Positions 9,318 to 17,448 of a stretch of DNA of 64,000 nucleotides are shown in pieces. Within the stretch, counting starts at the first letter, position 1, and each line of letters begins with the position of its first letter. Source of the DNA: Sporosarcina sp. FSL K6-1508 (GTDB lineage Bacteria; Bacillota; Bacilli; Bacillales_A; Planococcaceae); assembly GCF_038007465.1 (NCBI RefSeq), contig NZ_JBBOXF010000001.1:2739001-2803000 (forward strand). Reading direction: 5' to 3'. The notes beneath the pieces were generated by a model. It saw nothing but the letters and a program-made list of their open reading frames with translations. It did not search any database and had not been told where the DNA came from. Made by a program: the position numbers and the translations under genes.

Positions 9318-9452
9318 TTAGCCAGCGACGACGTCGATTATTGTAGCAACAACAAAAATTGCTGAAAATGCTACGAAAGCGACTATAAAGCCGATTCCTG
9401 AATCGATAAGATCATTGCGTTTGGACTGTACATCATGTTCAAACTCATTCAT
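9318..9452 (-). CDS. yqzM: Small membrane protein YqzM
   Basis: A 44-residue protein, MNEFEHDVQSKRNDLIDSG followed by one hydrophobic transmembrane segment and a short tail. It matches the small Bacillus protein YqzM in length, N-terminus and genomic place (antisense between comEC and holA). An excellent ribosome site, AGGAGGTG, sits five to six bases before the ATG at 9452. Function is unknown. Confidence 0.9.
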   Translation of the reverse strand: MNEFEHDVQSKRNDLIDSGIGFIVAFVAFSAIFVVATIIDVVAG

Positions 9453-9794
9453 TGCTACACCTCCTGATTCCATTATAGTATAGATGATTCCTTAGGAAAA
9501 ATCCATAGCAATCAACTTTTTAAACATGTCTGTCTATAACTGACACAATTTGTCCATACAGTCTTTTTGCTTTACTGTATAATTGGTATGTATGTGCCTT
9601 GAATTCTGCAGAAGCTCCCCTTCTATAAGTGATAGGATGAGTGCTAAAATGCATATACATCAGTGGGGTGCAAACTTTCTGCTGATTCAAGTTAATCCTC
9701 AGTCGGATGTCGCAGTTTTTAAATTGCACATTTGCAATTCAAAATTTGGACGCAAGTACGCTGAGGCGTAATCGAATTGGAAGAGGTGAACAAT
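9453..9794. promoter_or_regulatory. Divergent intergenic region yqzM/holA
   Basis: No protein-coding gene is convincing here. On the minus strand a TATAAT (9477-9472) precedes yqzM; on the plus strand a TATAAT at 9578-9583 is a candidate -10 for holA, with no good -35. The rest shows no repeat or known element. Confidence 0.4.
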
Positions 9795-10811
9795 GTGGCG
9801 AATGCAATATGGAAAAAAATAGCCGCAGGGGAAATCGATCCGGTCTACTTATTGACTGGTCTCGAACAACATCTATTCGACTCCACAATTACTCGGCTAA
9901 AAAAAGCATTACCTGACATTGATGCTGGATCAGTCATTCGGTTTGACTTGGACGAGACACCTGTAGAGGTGGTCATTGAAGAGGCAGACACATTACCATT
10001 CCTCGAAGACCGTAAATTGATCATAGCTGGAAACGCATCATTTTTAAAAGCGTCAGATAAAACCCGAGAAAAAGTGACACATAATTTGGAGCTATTGGAA
10101 GCATGGCTGGCAAATCCTTCACCGACCGCAACCGTTGTATTTATAGCGCCTTATGAAAAACTGGATGCACGAAAACGGATCACCAAAATAATGAAAGAAC
10201 AGACGACTGTTATTGAATCAAAACGTTTGCAGGGGAAAGATCTTTTCACATGGATTCAACAGGAAGCGAGTGCGAACAGCAGTCAGATTAGTCCAAGTAA
10301 CGCAGAATTGTTAGTGAAAATGGCAGGGGATGACCTTCTTTCATTGTCATCAGAAATTAGTAAGATGGCTACGTATTTAAATGGTGATGGGGCTATAACA
10401 ACAGAAGTAATTGAGTCGCTTGTACCCCGGACACCGGAAATGGATGTCTTTAGGCTAACGGATGCGTATGTGTCTGGAAAAGTGTCTGACACTGTTGCGA
10501 TCTATCATGATCTCTTACGTAATGGGGAAGAGCCAATCATGCTGACATCACTTATTGCGAGTCATGTAAGGCTCATGGTACACGTGGGCTTGCTGCAGAA
10601 AAAAGGATACCAGCAACATCAAATTGCAAAAACATTAAGCGTTCATCCGTACCGCGTAAAGTTAATGATGGAAAATAGAAATCTGCCAAGTTCAGAGCGA
10701 TTACTGCTAGTTTTAAATAATCTTGCAGCCATTGACTACAAATTGAAATCATCGAGTGGTAAAAGAGAACGGATTTTGGAGTTATTCTTTATGGAACCTT
10801 TAAGAAAATAA
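9795..10811 (+). CDS. holA: DNA polymerase III delta subunit
   Basis: A 338-residue clamp-loader delta subunit (YqeN in Bacillus) that opens the sliding clamp. It begins MANAIWKKIAAGEIDPVYLL, matching the family start with the PVYLL strand near residue 18, and carries the typical central FLEDRKLII and APYEKLD segments and a C-terminal helical collar domain. GTG 9795 is preferred over the in-frame TTG at 9777 because AGAGGTGA lies just upstream of it. Confidence 0.94.
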   Translation: MANAIWKKIAAGEIDPVYLLTGLEQHLFDSTITRLKKALPDIDAGSVIRFDLDETPVEVVIEEADTLPFLEDRKLIIAGNASFLKASDKTREKVTHNLELLEAWLANPSPTATVVFIAPYEKLDARKRITKIMKEQTTVIESKRLQGKDLFTWIQQEASANSSQISPSNAELLVKMAGDDLLSLSSEISKMATYLNGDGAITTEVIESLVPRTPEMDVFRLTDAYVSGKVSDTVAIYHDLLRNGEEPIMLTSLIASHVRLMVHVGLLQKKGYQQHQIAKTLSVHPYRVKLMMENRNLPSSERLLLVLNNLAAIDYKLKSSSGKRERILELFFMEPLRK

Positions 10812-10846
10812 AAAAAGGCCATCCGAAAATCGGATGGTCTTTTTCA
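10812..10846. terminator. Bidirectional terminator between holA and rpsT
   Basis: A 10-bp stem (GGCCATCCGA/TCGGATGGTC with one wobble pair, AAA loop) is flanked by an A-run and a T-run. It can end holA on the plus strand and the convergent rpsT on the minus strand. Confidence 0.88.
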
Positions 10847-10855
10847 TATGAAAAA

Positions 10856-11107
10856 TTAAAGTGCTTTTTTAGTAAGACGTGCTTTTTGACGTGATGCAGT
10901 ATTTTTATGGATAAGGCCTTTACGTGCAGCTGTATCCATTTTTTTGATTGCATCTTTTAGAAGGCCAGTAGCGTTTTCGTCTTTAGCGTCAAGAGCAACT
11001 TCAGCTTTACGTACAGCAGTACGCATTGCGTGTTTTGTAGTCGAGTTTTGCTCGTTTGCAGCATTGCTTTGTTTTACGCGTTTGATTGCAGATTTAATGT
11101 TTGGCAT
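10856..11107 (-). CDS. rpsT: Ribosomal protein bS20
   Basis: An 83-residue, lysine- and alanine-rich 30S protein that starts MPNIKSAIKRVKQSN, the standard bS20 N-terminus. The ATG at 11107 has a strong site (GGAGGTGA) upstream; the longer in-frame ATG at 11149 would add a non-conserved 14-residue extension. Convergent to holA and divergent from gpr, as in Bacillus. Confidence 0.97.
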   Translation of the reverse strand: MPNIKSAIKRVKQSNAANEQNSTTKHAMRTAVRKAEVALDAKDENATGLLKDAIKKMDTAARKGLIHKNTASRQKARLTKKAL

Positions 11108-11182
11108 TTCATTCACCTCCAGTTTCAGGTAAGGCAAGAGTGTTTCCACGAAGTTTCGGATATCTCTTTCACAACAAGAGTT

Positions 11183-11211
11183 ATTTTATCAAACCAAGAG
11201 CCAGATTGCAA
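11183..11211 (-). promoter_or_regulatory. SigA promoter of rpsT
   Basis: On the minus strand TTGCAA (11211-11206), a 17-base spacer and TAAAAT (11188-11183) form a good vegetative promoter about 76 bases before the rpsT ATG. The length of leader leaves room for autoregulation, common for bS20, but no specific site is identified. Confidence 0.65.
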
Positions 11212-11295
11212 GAACAAAAGCGCAATTGTCTCTAGGGGCAGGAGCTGAACGTGGAACAGTTCGTAACGCTGGTTATCCGCTGCCAAAGTATTTTA

Positions 11296-11323
11296 TGAAT
11301 ATTGAACAACTAAAAATACACTA
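11296..11323 (+). promoter_or_regulatory. Possible forespore sigma promoter of gpr
   Basis: TGAATA (11296-11301), a 15-base gap and TACACTA (11317-11323) resemble SigF/SigG promoters (GNATR-type -35 and CATnnTA-type -10). Forespore expression of gpr is established in Bacillus. The -10 match is partial, so this is tentative. Confidence 0.4.
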
Positions 11324-11405
11324 GTAACTGGAGTCAAGACAAATAATAAAAAGAGAAAGAATATTTCCTTGACACATCGCACAAACTTAAATGTGAGGTG
11401 ATTGT

Positions 11406-12443
11406 ATGGAGAAGCATGATTTTTATCGAACAGATCTTGTTGACGAAAGTGAAGAAATGGTACGCCACCGGTCAGCAACTGAAAAAAACAGGCTGAAAGA
11501 ATCGAATGGTGTTTTATTTGGAGAATCGAGATTGGGACGTGTCATAGTAACGTCAGTGACGGTCGATGAACAAGGTGAACAAAAGATCGGAAAGAAAAAA
11601 GGGACGTATATTACACTGACAGTCCCTGCGCTTACATCAGACGATTTAGAGGGGCTTGCCGATATGTCGAGGGTGTTAATCGAAAAACTCGATGAGATGC
11701 TTGCAAATATCACGACTCTCAAAACAGGAAAGATTCTTTTAATTGGCCTGGGCAATCGGGATATTACACCCGATGCAGTCGGACCGCTGACGATGGACCG
11801 TCTGCGGGATATTGTACCCAACTATTATTCCGAAGAAGGCAGTGAAGTTTTCGTCTATGCACCAGGTGTGACAATTCAAACAGGTCTGGAAACGGCCGAT
11901 TATGTTAAAGCTTTAGCCAATGAAATAAAACCAGATTTGCTGATTGTCGTAGACGCACTTGCCGCAAGGGATAGCTCTAGACTTTGCCGGACGATTCAAT
12001 TGACGGATACGGGCATCCATCCAGGCTCCGGGGTTGGCAATAGCCGAAAAGAAATTTCGCAGGATATGCTTGGTATGCCGGTAATTGCAATTGGAATTCC
12101 TACAGTCGTTGATGGCCCTGTTTTAATTGCGGATGCTATCAATACAATGTTCGGTTATATCGCTTCCAAAATAAATGAAAAAGACAGTCCTTCCTCACGT
12201 CTTTCCGTCACTCCGTGGTTGCATAGCGAGAGCGAAGATGCCGACCGTTCCAATCTACTTCCAATTTTCGGTGATTGGGCAACATGGCCGCATGAGGATC
12301 GCATCCAACTGTTCGAAGAAGTATTAACGAATCATGAACTTCGGACGTTCGTTTCGCCAAAAGAGATTGATTCGTGGGTATCTCTTTATGCAGAATCACT
12401 TGCAGATTCATTAACGACCTGGATTTCCAACATGAAAAAATAG
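11406..12443 (+). CDS. gpr: Germination protease GPR
   Basis: A 345-residue aspartic-type protease (family A25) that degrades small acid-soluble spore proteins at germination. It is made as a zymogen; the N-terminal region (MEKHDFYRTDLVDE) contains the propeptide. The family core GLGNRDITPDAVGP and the strand LIVVDALAARD are present. GAGGTG lies just before the ATG. Directs attention to a spore-forming host. spoIIP follows. Confidence 0.96.
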   Translation: MEKHDFYRTDLVDESEEMVRHRSATEKNRLKESNGVLFGESRLGRVIVTSVTVDEQGEQKIGKKKGTYITLTVPALTSDDLEGLADMSRVLIEKLDEMLANITTLKTGKILLIGLGNRDITPDAVGPLTMDRLRDIVPNYYSEEGSEVFVYAPGVTIQTGLETADYVKALANEIKPDLLIVVDALAARDSSRLCRTIQLTDTGIHPGSGVGNSRKEISQDMLGMPVIAIGIPTVVDGPVLIADAINTMFGYIASKINEKDSPSSRLSVTPWLHSESEDADRSNLLPIFGDWATWPHEDRIQLFEEVLTNHELRTFVSPKEIDSWVSLYAESLADSLTTWISNMKK

Positions 12444-12454
12444 TCATTGACCCA

Positions 12455-12479
12455 TGTTCCAGCGCATATAGTTGGAACA
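12455..12479 (+). other. Hairpin before spoIIP
   Basis: TGTTCCA (12455-12461) pairs perfectly with TGGAACA (12473-12479) 15 bases before the spoIIP start. There is no U-run, so it may modulate rather than terminate transcription. Confidence 0.4.
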
Positions 12480-12493
12480 CGGAGGGATGCCAT

Positions 12494-13306
12494 TTGAAAA
12501 AGACACTGCAAATATGGGGCACACTTATCTTATTTCTCTTCCTGTTTCCTGTTGTTATTACAACACTTCCAGAGGGACAGCCGGCGAAATCTTCCAAGCT
12601 TGTGAAAGAGTCTTCTTACATGGTATATGCCGCCAATATTATGGAAGAGGAAGAGGAACCAGAAACAGAAACAGTACCAGTACAATCGACAGACGGAAAA
12701 GCGCTACTCTATTTCACTCATTGGACTGAAGCATTCGAGCCGGTAACGCAATCGAAGGATGGTAAAATTGCTGTTTCTCACCAAACCGAAAACATTACAA
12801 AATTTGGTGAAAAACTAAAAACGCAACTTGTCTTCAATGGAATTGAAACGGATATTGTATCTGTTGAAGTGCCTCATACGGGTGCCTATAAAAAGATTCG
12901 GCCCCATGTTGAAAAGCAGCTGCAGAAAAAGAAGTATGATTTAATAATCGATCTTCATAGGGATGCCCTCGGTCCGGATAAAACGACAATTGCCTTCAAT
13001 CAAGAAAAATATGCGAAAGTGGCATTCGTCATAGGAATGGAACATCCTAATTTCGAGAAAAATCGCGCAAATGCAGTGCTGTTGAAAAATGAAATGGAAC
13101 TACTTGTCCCAGGAATCACACGAAACTTGGTTATGAAGCATGGAGCTGGCGTTGATGGAAAGTACAATCAGGACCTTGATCCGTCACTTTTAGTCGTGGA
13201 GCTTGGAGGAATCGGAAACACGGAAGATGAGTTAAATCGCACAATTGCCGTTATAGCGAAGGCAGCTGCAACAGTCATAGAAAATTCTAACCGTGTCGAA
13301 TATTGA
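12494..13306 (+). CDS. spoIIP: Stage II sporulation protein P
   Basis: A 270-residue peptidoglycan amidase/endopeptidase of the engulfment machinery. An N-terminal transmembrane segment (residues 5-23) is followed by LLYFTHWTEAFEP and a core with IIDLHRDA, which supplies metal and catalytic residues. It is shorter than the 400-residue Bacillus subtilis protein, mainly in the linker. The TTG at 12494 follows GGAGGG at seven bases; longer in-frame starts lie within gpr. lepA normally follows, but here the ICE intervenes. Confidence 0.92.
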   Translation: MKKTLQIWGTLILFLFLFPVVITTLPEGQPAKSSKLVKESSYMVYAANIMEEEEEPETETVPVQSTDGKALLYFTHWTEAFEPVTQSKDGKIAVSHQTENITKFGEKLKTQLVFNGIETDIVSVEVPHTGAYKKIRPHVEKQLQKKKYDLIIDLHRDALGPDKTTIAFNQEKYAKVAFVIGMEHPNFEKNRANAVLLKNEMELLVPGITRNLVMKHGAGVDGKYNQDLDPSLLVVELGGIGNTEDELNRTIAVIAKAAATVIENSNRVEY

Positions 13307-13373
13307 AGTATGCGCTGTTCACTGCTATAATTCATATAGAAGTGAAATTTAAATGAAACCTTATGGTATCAAT

Positions 13374-13417
13374 GGTTTTGAGGCATTTTTTTTTATTTTG
13401 GTGCCATTTTGATGCCG
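13374..13417 (+). repeat. Candidate integrase arm-type sites
   Basis: Three related 11-12 base direct repeats occur: GGTTTTGAGGCAT, ATTTTGGTGCCA (13395-13406) and ATTTTGATGCCG (13406-13417). Sharing the pattern TTTTGRTGCC and lying beside the integrase end, they look like arm-binding sites of the element end. The integration core would then lie to their left. Confidence 0.45.
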
Positions 13418-13450
13418 TGATATAATTTGGATGTGAATACAAGCATATGT

Positions 13451-13487
13451 AACCAATCAGTTATCTGTATCCTGATTGGTTTTTTGC
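13451..13487 (+). terminator. Plus-strand terminator overlapping the int 3' end
   Basis: AACCAATCAG (13451-13460) pairs with CTGATTGGTT (13472-13481), followed by a T-run. It would stop transcription coming from spoIIP before it enters the element antisense to int. The right arm and T-run encode the last residues of the integrase on the other strand. Confidence 0.75.
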
Positions 13488-14674
13488 GTCCTCATAAGAG
13501 AACCAAATTTCGAGGATGCTTCACGTCTTCGTTCTTTAGTAACGTGCAAATATATATCTGTCGTTGTCTTATCGCTCTTGTGACCGAGTCTTGCCATGAT
13601 TTCAGGTAAACCCACACCAGCCTCCGCAAGTAGGGAAGTATGCGTGTGTCGTAGGCTGTGTGGTGACAATCGTTTTTTTATTCCACTTTGATTTATAATA
13701 ATCTTCATACGATATCTCATTGATTGGGTACCAATGGGATAGCCGCAAAAAGATCGTTTGCTTCGTGCGTATATAAAGTCATGATCGTGGTATAGTCCTT
13801 TCATCTTCGCCTTTAACTCATCTTGCATACCTTTATGTTTTGAAAGAACTTCAATTACATCATCTTCGACTTCAATTTCACGTATTGACTTTTTGGTTTT
13901 AGGTGGTGTGATTTTAAAATCTTCAATTTTATAGTACTCGCTATAGTATGTTTTCGTTACACGTATTAATCTTTCTTCAAAATTAACATCTGACCATTTT
14001 AAGGCACAAAGCTCTCCTATTCGTAGACCCGTCCAAGCCAAGACAAGAAATATTACATAGTCTTCATCACTAATTTTCTTAGCGGTATTCAAGAACTTAT
14101 GTAATTCGTCTTTTTCAAAATACTTTTCTTCTATTGTTTGGTTTTCAATTTGATCGACTGTTAATATTTCTCTCGGTATTGAAGTAAACTCGGTAGGATT
14201 TTGAATAATAATCCTATCTTTCCTTGCTTTATTAAATATCATGTTAGCTGTGGAATTAATTATTTTCATTGTATTCTCCAAGTTGCCTGCCTTTTTTAGA
14301 GTAAACAAAAACTTTTGATACATATTATGATCTATGTCTGTAATTTCTACGTTATTAAAGTAATCATTCAGAACCAATAGGGCGTATCTCCTCGTTTTTA
14401 ACGTACTTTCTTTCACAGGTCGTTCAATAGAAGTCGAATATGTTGAATACCATTGTTGTGAGAATTGAATAAAGGATACATCTTCTTTAGTGATAAGATT
14501 TCCACTATTGAATTGATATTCAACCTCCAATGCCTCTTTTTTTGCGTCCCTTTCTTTCGCAAAACCTCGTTTTACGATTCTTTTCCTTTTACCCGTTTGT
14601 GGATTAACACCAGTTTCAACAATGTACTTCCACCGAATACCTTTCTTTGTTTCATACTTTTCGTATCTAGCCAT
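13457..14674 (-). CDS. int: Tyrosine recombinase integrase
   Basis: A 405-residue phage/ICE-type integrase. An N-terminal arm-binding domain (residues 1-55, RYEKYETKKGIRWKYIVE) and a core-binding SAM-like domain precede the catalytic part with TGLRIGEL (Arg), HSLRHTHTSLL (His-x-x-Arg), LGHKSDKTTTDIYLHVT (His and the nucleophilic Tyr). The ATG at 14674 follows GGAGAGG; a longer in-frame ATG at 14749 overlaps the upstream gene. Its 3' end lies next to the element border, the usual arrangement for ICE integration and excision. Confidence 0.95.
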   Translation of the reverse strand: MARYEKYETKKGIRWKYIVETGVNPQTGKRKRIVKRGFAKERDAKKEALEVEYQFNSGNLITKEDVSFIQFSQQWYSTYSTSIERPVKESTLKTRRYALLVLNDYFNNVEITDIDHNMYQKFLFTLKKAGNLENTMKIINSTANMIFNKARKDRIIIQNPTEFTSIPREILTVDQIENQTIEEKYFEKDELHKFLNTAKKISDEDYVIFLVLAWTGLRIGELCALKWSDVNFEERLIRVTKTYYSEYYKIEDFKITPPKTKKSIREIEVEDDVIEVLSKHKGMQDELKAKMKGLYHDHDFIYARSKRSFCGYPIGTQSMRYRMKIIINQSGIKKRLSPHSLRHTHTSLLAEAGVGLPEIMARLGHKSDKTTTDIYLHVTKERRREASSKFGSLMRTQKTNQDTDN

Positions 14675-14697
14675 TGTAATTAACCTCTCCTTCCAGT

Positions 14698-15213
14698 TCA
14701 ATTCGCAGAAACATTCCAATACAAGTTGCCAACCTTCGACTGCAGCCACTTCTCCAACCTCTCGGTAGCGAAATCAGGCTCTACATTAAACGTGTTTATA
14801 ATCACTCCTACAGCTTCACAGCGGAGTTGTGGTAGGCTCATTTGATTCAACAAAAATGTTGGGACACAAAAATGATATGCGAAATGCTCTGCTTGCCATT
14901 CCTGATACGCCCGGAATGGCTCATGCATGGACAATTGATAACCCTCATGTCCTAAAATGTGAGCCAATTCATGTCCGAAGTCTTGCCAAACCTCTTGTTT
15001 CGTTTGATTTTCATTTAGAAAAATGCGGTAGACACCTCCCAAATTATTAGCTTCACTCGATTCGTCAAAGTAATAAGTTTTTATACCAAGTAGGTCGGCA
15101 ATGTTTTCGATCAAATCATCATGAGAAATTTGAGAAGGTTCTGAAATATTGACCGAAAGATAAATCGAATAAACTTTCTCTTCTAGTAAGGACAAATTAG
15201 ATGTTTTTAACAT
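14698..15213 (-). CDS. ImmA/IrrE-family metallopeptidase
   Basis: A 171-residue zinc peptidase with HELAH followed by ILGHE, the HExxH motif of the ImmA/IrrE family, and a downstream acidic segment (EWQAEHFAYHFCVP) typical of COG2856. In ICEBs1 ImmA cleaves the ImmR repressor to switch on transfer. Here it sits between the integrase and a repressor gene on the same strand, the same arrangement, so a role as anti-repressor is likely by inference. Confidence 0.9.
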   Translation of the reverse strand: MLKTSNLSLLEEKVYSIYLSVNISEPSQISHDDLIENIADLLGIKTYYFDESSEANNLGGVYRIFLNENQTKQEVWQDFGHELAHILGHEGYQLSMHEPFRAYQEWQAEHFAYHFCVPTFLLNQMSLPQLRCEAVGVIINTFNVEPDFATERLEKWLQSKVGNLYWNVSAN

Positions 15214-15324
15214 AAATTCGACACCTTTTCTACGAATTGGGAATATATGTTCGTTTGATATTTACAATAATACCCTATCTAGATAGAATAGATAGGGTTA
15301 TTTACTCATATTTCAAAAGATGTT

Positions 15325-15678
15325 TCATTTGTCCTCGTTTTTAATAATGTCCCACATTTTACGTAACTTACGTAAATCTTCCTCATCTGATTTAGGTAGT
15401 TCTGAATACCAGCGTTTCAACCCAGGATCTTTAATAACAGATTGAAATTCTTTCTCGTTTTTTTCCGTTACTGAAAGGTAATCCGTGCGATCTAATAGCA
15501 AGTCGACAGAAACCTCATAAAGATCTGCTAACTTTTTTAGGGTTTCAGTATCGGGATCTCGAATGCCTCTCTCGTAGTTCGATAATACTGCATTCGTAAT
15601 ATTAACTTTTTGAGCAACATAAATCTGGGACCAGTTTCTTTTTTCTCTTTCCTTTTTCAACCTACCGCCTAAATTCAT
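15325..15678 (-). CDS. HTH repressor, ImmR/Xre type
   Basis: A 117-residue protein with an N-terminal Xre helix-turn-helix (residues 3-58: GGRLKKEREKRNWSQIYVAQ through the LSNYERG recognition region) and a C-terminal charged tail that could be the ImmA target. The ATG 15678 is preferred; the ORF can extend to a TTG at 15714, but that overlaps the predicted -10. It is transcribed divergently from a Cro-like gene across an operator region, the standard lysogeny-type switch. Confidence 0.9.
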   Translation of the reverse strand: MNLGGRLKKEREKRNWSQIYVAQKVNITNAVLSNYERGIRDPDTETLKKLADLYEVSVDLLLDRTDYLSVTEKNEKEFQSVIKDPGLKRWYSELPKSDEEDLRKLRKMWDIIKNEDK

Positions 15679-15770
15679 ATGATCACCATTTCCATATATA
15701 TTGCTTATAGACAATTATACCCCAATTCAACGTAAAGTTAATGCTTTTCAACTAAAAGTTGAATTATGAC

Positions 15771-15799
15771 TTGACATTCGACTTTATGTTTAATAAACT
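15771..15799 (+). promoter_or_regulatory. SigA promoter of the cro-like gene
   Basis: A perfect -35 TTGACA (15771-15776), 17-base spacer and -10 TAAACT (15794-15799). It lies between operators two and three, so repressor bound at either would block it. Confidence 0.75.
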
Positions 15800-15848
15800 G
15801 TGGTTATAAATCAACTATACGTTGAATTAAATTTGTGGGGGTGAATCA

Positions 15849-16046
15849 ATGACAACTGTAAATGAGAGGATTGGGATTTTAAGGAAAGAGAAGAAAATCA
15901 GTCAATCGGTAATTGCGAACATGCTAAACATTAGTGTACAAGCTTACAGTATGAAAGAAAGAGGAAAGCGACCACTTTATTCCTGCGAGTTAGAAGTGAT
16001 AGCAGCACAATTAAAAGTTCCGGTTTCAAATTTTTTTGAGAACTGA
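15849..16046 (+). CDS. Cro-like Xre HTH regulator
   Basis: A 65-residue protein consisting of one helix-turn-helix domain (INERIGILRKEKKISQ through a recognition helix in SVQAYSMKERG). It is expressed divergently from the repressor behind GGGGGTG. By position it is the Cro partner of the switch and its own 3' flank holds a fourth operator. Confidence 0.88.
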   Translation: MTTVNERIGILRKEKKISQSVIANMLNISVQAYSMKERGKRPLYSCELEVIAAQLKVPVSNFFEN

Positions 16047-16172
16047 TTCAACGTAATGTTGAATCAGGGGGAATTAACTTAAAAAAACGCGGTTATCTAA
16101 ATTAGCTAATTACTTTTATAAGCTTTCCGTTGATATTATGGTTGCAAACTAAAAATGGAAGGAGAGGTAAAT

Positions 16173-16493
16173 ATGAATATTGTCCTTGAAGATCTTAAAG
16201 CGAAACTACTCGAAGAGAATCTAAAAGATTTATTTATCCAGGCGTACCAGCAAGGTGTGAAAGACTGCCAAAAGCAATACGCTTTTTCGCATTTGCTAAA
16301 TAAGAAGGATTTGTGCAGTATCTTTCAGGTTGAAGAATCGACAGTTAATAAGATTGTCGCAAGGGAAGGGTTTCCGAAAACTAAATTTGTTACAGCTCGT
16401 TATCCTCGAGACGAAGTATTCAAGTGGATGCATGAAAACTGCGTGAATGCTGAATCCGATAATCGCCTGATTAGAAGAAAATCGTTTGCTTAG
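16173..16493 (+). CDS. Excisionase-like HTH protein
   Basis: A 106-residue protein. The C-terminal half fits the MerR/excisionase-type winged HTH (LLNKKDLCSIFQVEESTVNKIV, then R-Y-P-R-D-E-V-F-K-W), often seen in Xis proteins. The N-terminal half is helical and charged. GGAGAGG fixes ATG 16173; an ATG at 16155 lies before it. Position directly after the switch agrees with a role in excision, but it could also be a transcription regulator. Confidence 0.6.
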   Translation: MNIVLEDLKAKLLEENLKDLFIQAYQQGVKDCQKQYAFSHLLNKKDLCSIFQVEESTVNKIVAREGFPKTKFVTARYPRDEVFKWMHENCVNAESDNRLIRRKSFA

Positions 16494-16521
16494 TGAATAA
16501 ATAGAGAGGGGATGAAGGGGA

Positions 16522-17448
16522 ATGGCTTACTTTGTGATTCAGGTTCGTACAGGTGCGGAAATTGAAGTGAAAGAAATTTTGAAAACCGTTTTGCTTAGAT
16601 CTGGTGATTCTATGGTCAAAGCAATCTATGCAATGGAAACTTATGCGGAAATCATTCGTGAGGATAATACTTATGTCGATTTGTCTCCTTTGGACACGGA
16701 AGACATTACAGATCACTTGTACGTAAAAAGAATTCAGGCCGGTTTGAACAACCTACGCACGGCTTGCGACAATCTGAAAGTATACAAAGACGCCAAATCT
16801 CTAGCCTTGCTCGATAGCTATAGGGACAACATCCGCGAACTTTCGAAGGAATTGAGAGATGCTCGAAAAGGGACAAAGAAAATCAGTAGCGTGTTAACTG
16901 GGTACATCTTAGTTGAGCTGAATGTAGATTTTTATTATTTTCCGGATAACCTGTGGCATTTAGTGAAATCGATACCGAATGTAACTGGAATTCCTAGTAA
17001 ATACAATATTCCACAAGAAGAAGTAGATGCATTCTTTCATCAGATTGATGTTACACCGGAAGTGGAAATGGAGTTTGAAGAACTTCTATCCGACGATGAA
17101 ATCATTGTTGTTAGAAATGAACTTCTGCATGAAGCGAACACGGTTGTGGGTACGCTTGAGGAAATTGATTTCCTTGAAGAAATTGATTCCCTGGATACTA
17201 ATCTACTCGATTACATTGAAGATATAAAAGTAGCAATTGTACCTACTAATCCCATGAAGAAAGTGGTAGACCGATGTAAAGCATTTATCCACCGAAAACG
17301 CCAAAAAATTGTGATGCCAAGTACATTGTTTTTGAATCTTTACAATGAAATTGAGATGCAAAGCCTTTTCCTGACCCCGAGCACTTTTGACTTCATTCAT
17401 CGTTTTAAAAAATTTGCGTACCAACAAAGCGGGGGAAGGATCGAATGA
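16522..17448 (+). CDS. NusG-family (RfaH/LoaP-like) elongation factor with insertion
   Basis: A 308-residue protein that begins MAYFVIQVRTGAEIEVKEIL, the first strand and helix of a NusG N-terminal domain, and resumes near residue 125 with TGYILVEL, LWHLVKSIPNVTG and PQEEVDAFF, matching the second half of the same domain. Between them lies a charged helical insertion of about 60 residues, and the C-terminal 100 residues show no obvious KOW motif but are rich in acidic helices. Such paralogues act as operon-specific antiterminators. It overlaps the helicase start (ATGA) and heads the ICE plus-strand genes. Confidence 0.75.
   Translation: MAYFVIQVRTGAEIEVKEILKTVLLRSGDSMVKAIYAMETYAEIIREDNTYVDLSPLDTEDITDHLYVKRIQAGLNNLRTACDNLKVYKDAKSLALLDSYRDNIRELSKELRDARKGTKKISSVLTGYILVELNVDFYYFPDNLWHLVKSIPNVTGIPSKYNIPQEEVDAFFHQIDVTPEVEMEFEELLSDDEIIVVRNELLHEANTVVGTLEEIDFLEEIDSLDTNLLDYIEDIKVAIVPTNPMKKVVDRCKAFIHRKRQKIVMPSTLFLNLYNEIEMQSLFLTPSTFDFIHRFKKFAYQQSGGRIE

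Larger units (their letters stand above)
15726..16063. promoter_or_regulatory. Four operators of the repressor/Cro switch
   Basis: Four copies of TTCAAC-N5-GTTGAA occur: 15726-15742 (last half degenerate), 15747-15763 (perfect), 15810-15826 (one mismatch) and 16047-16063 (perfect). The first overlaps the predicted minus-strand -10 (TATAAT, 15719-15714) region of the repressor; the second abuts the cro -35; the third lies just after the cro -10; the fourth lies just after cro. They are probably bound by both the repressor and Cro-like protein. Confidence 0.8.

Noticed and set aside
9520..9771. Overlapping small ORFs on both strands in the yqzM-holA gap
   Set aside because: No ribosome sites, no family resemblance, and they overlap predicted promoters.
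12374..12493. 40-residue N-terminal extension of spoIIP
   Set aside because: It lies inside gpr and precedes the clear ribosome site; the TTG at 12494 gives a normal signal-anchor start.
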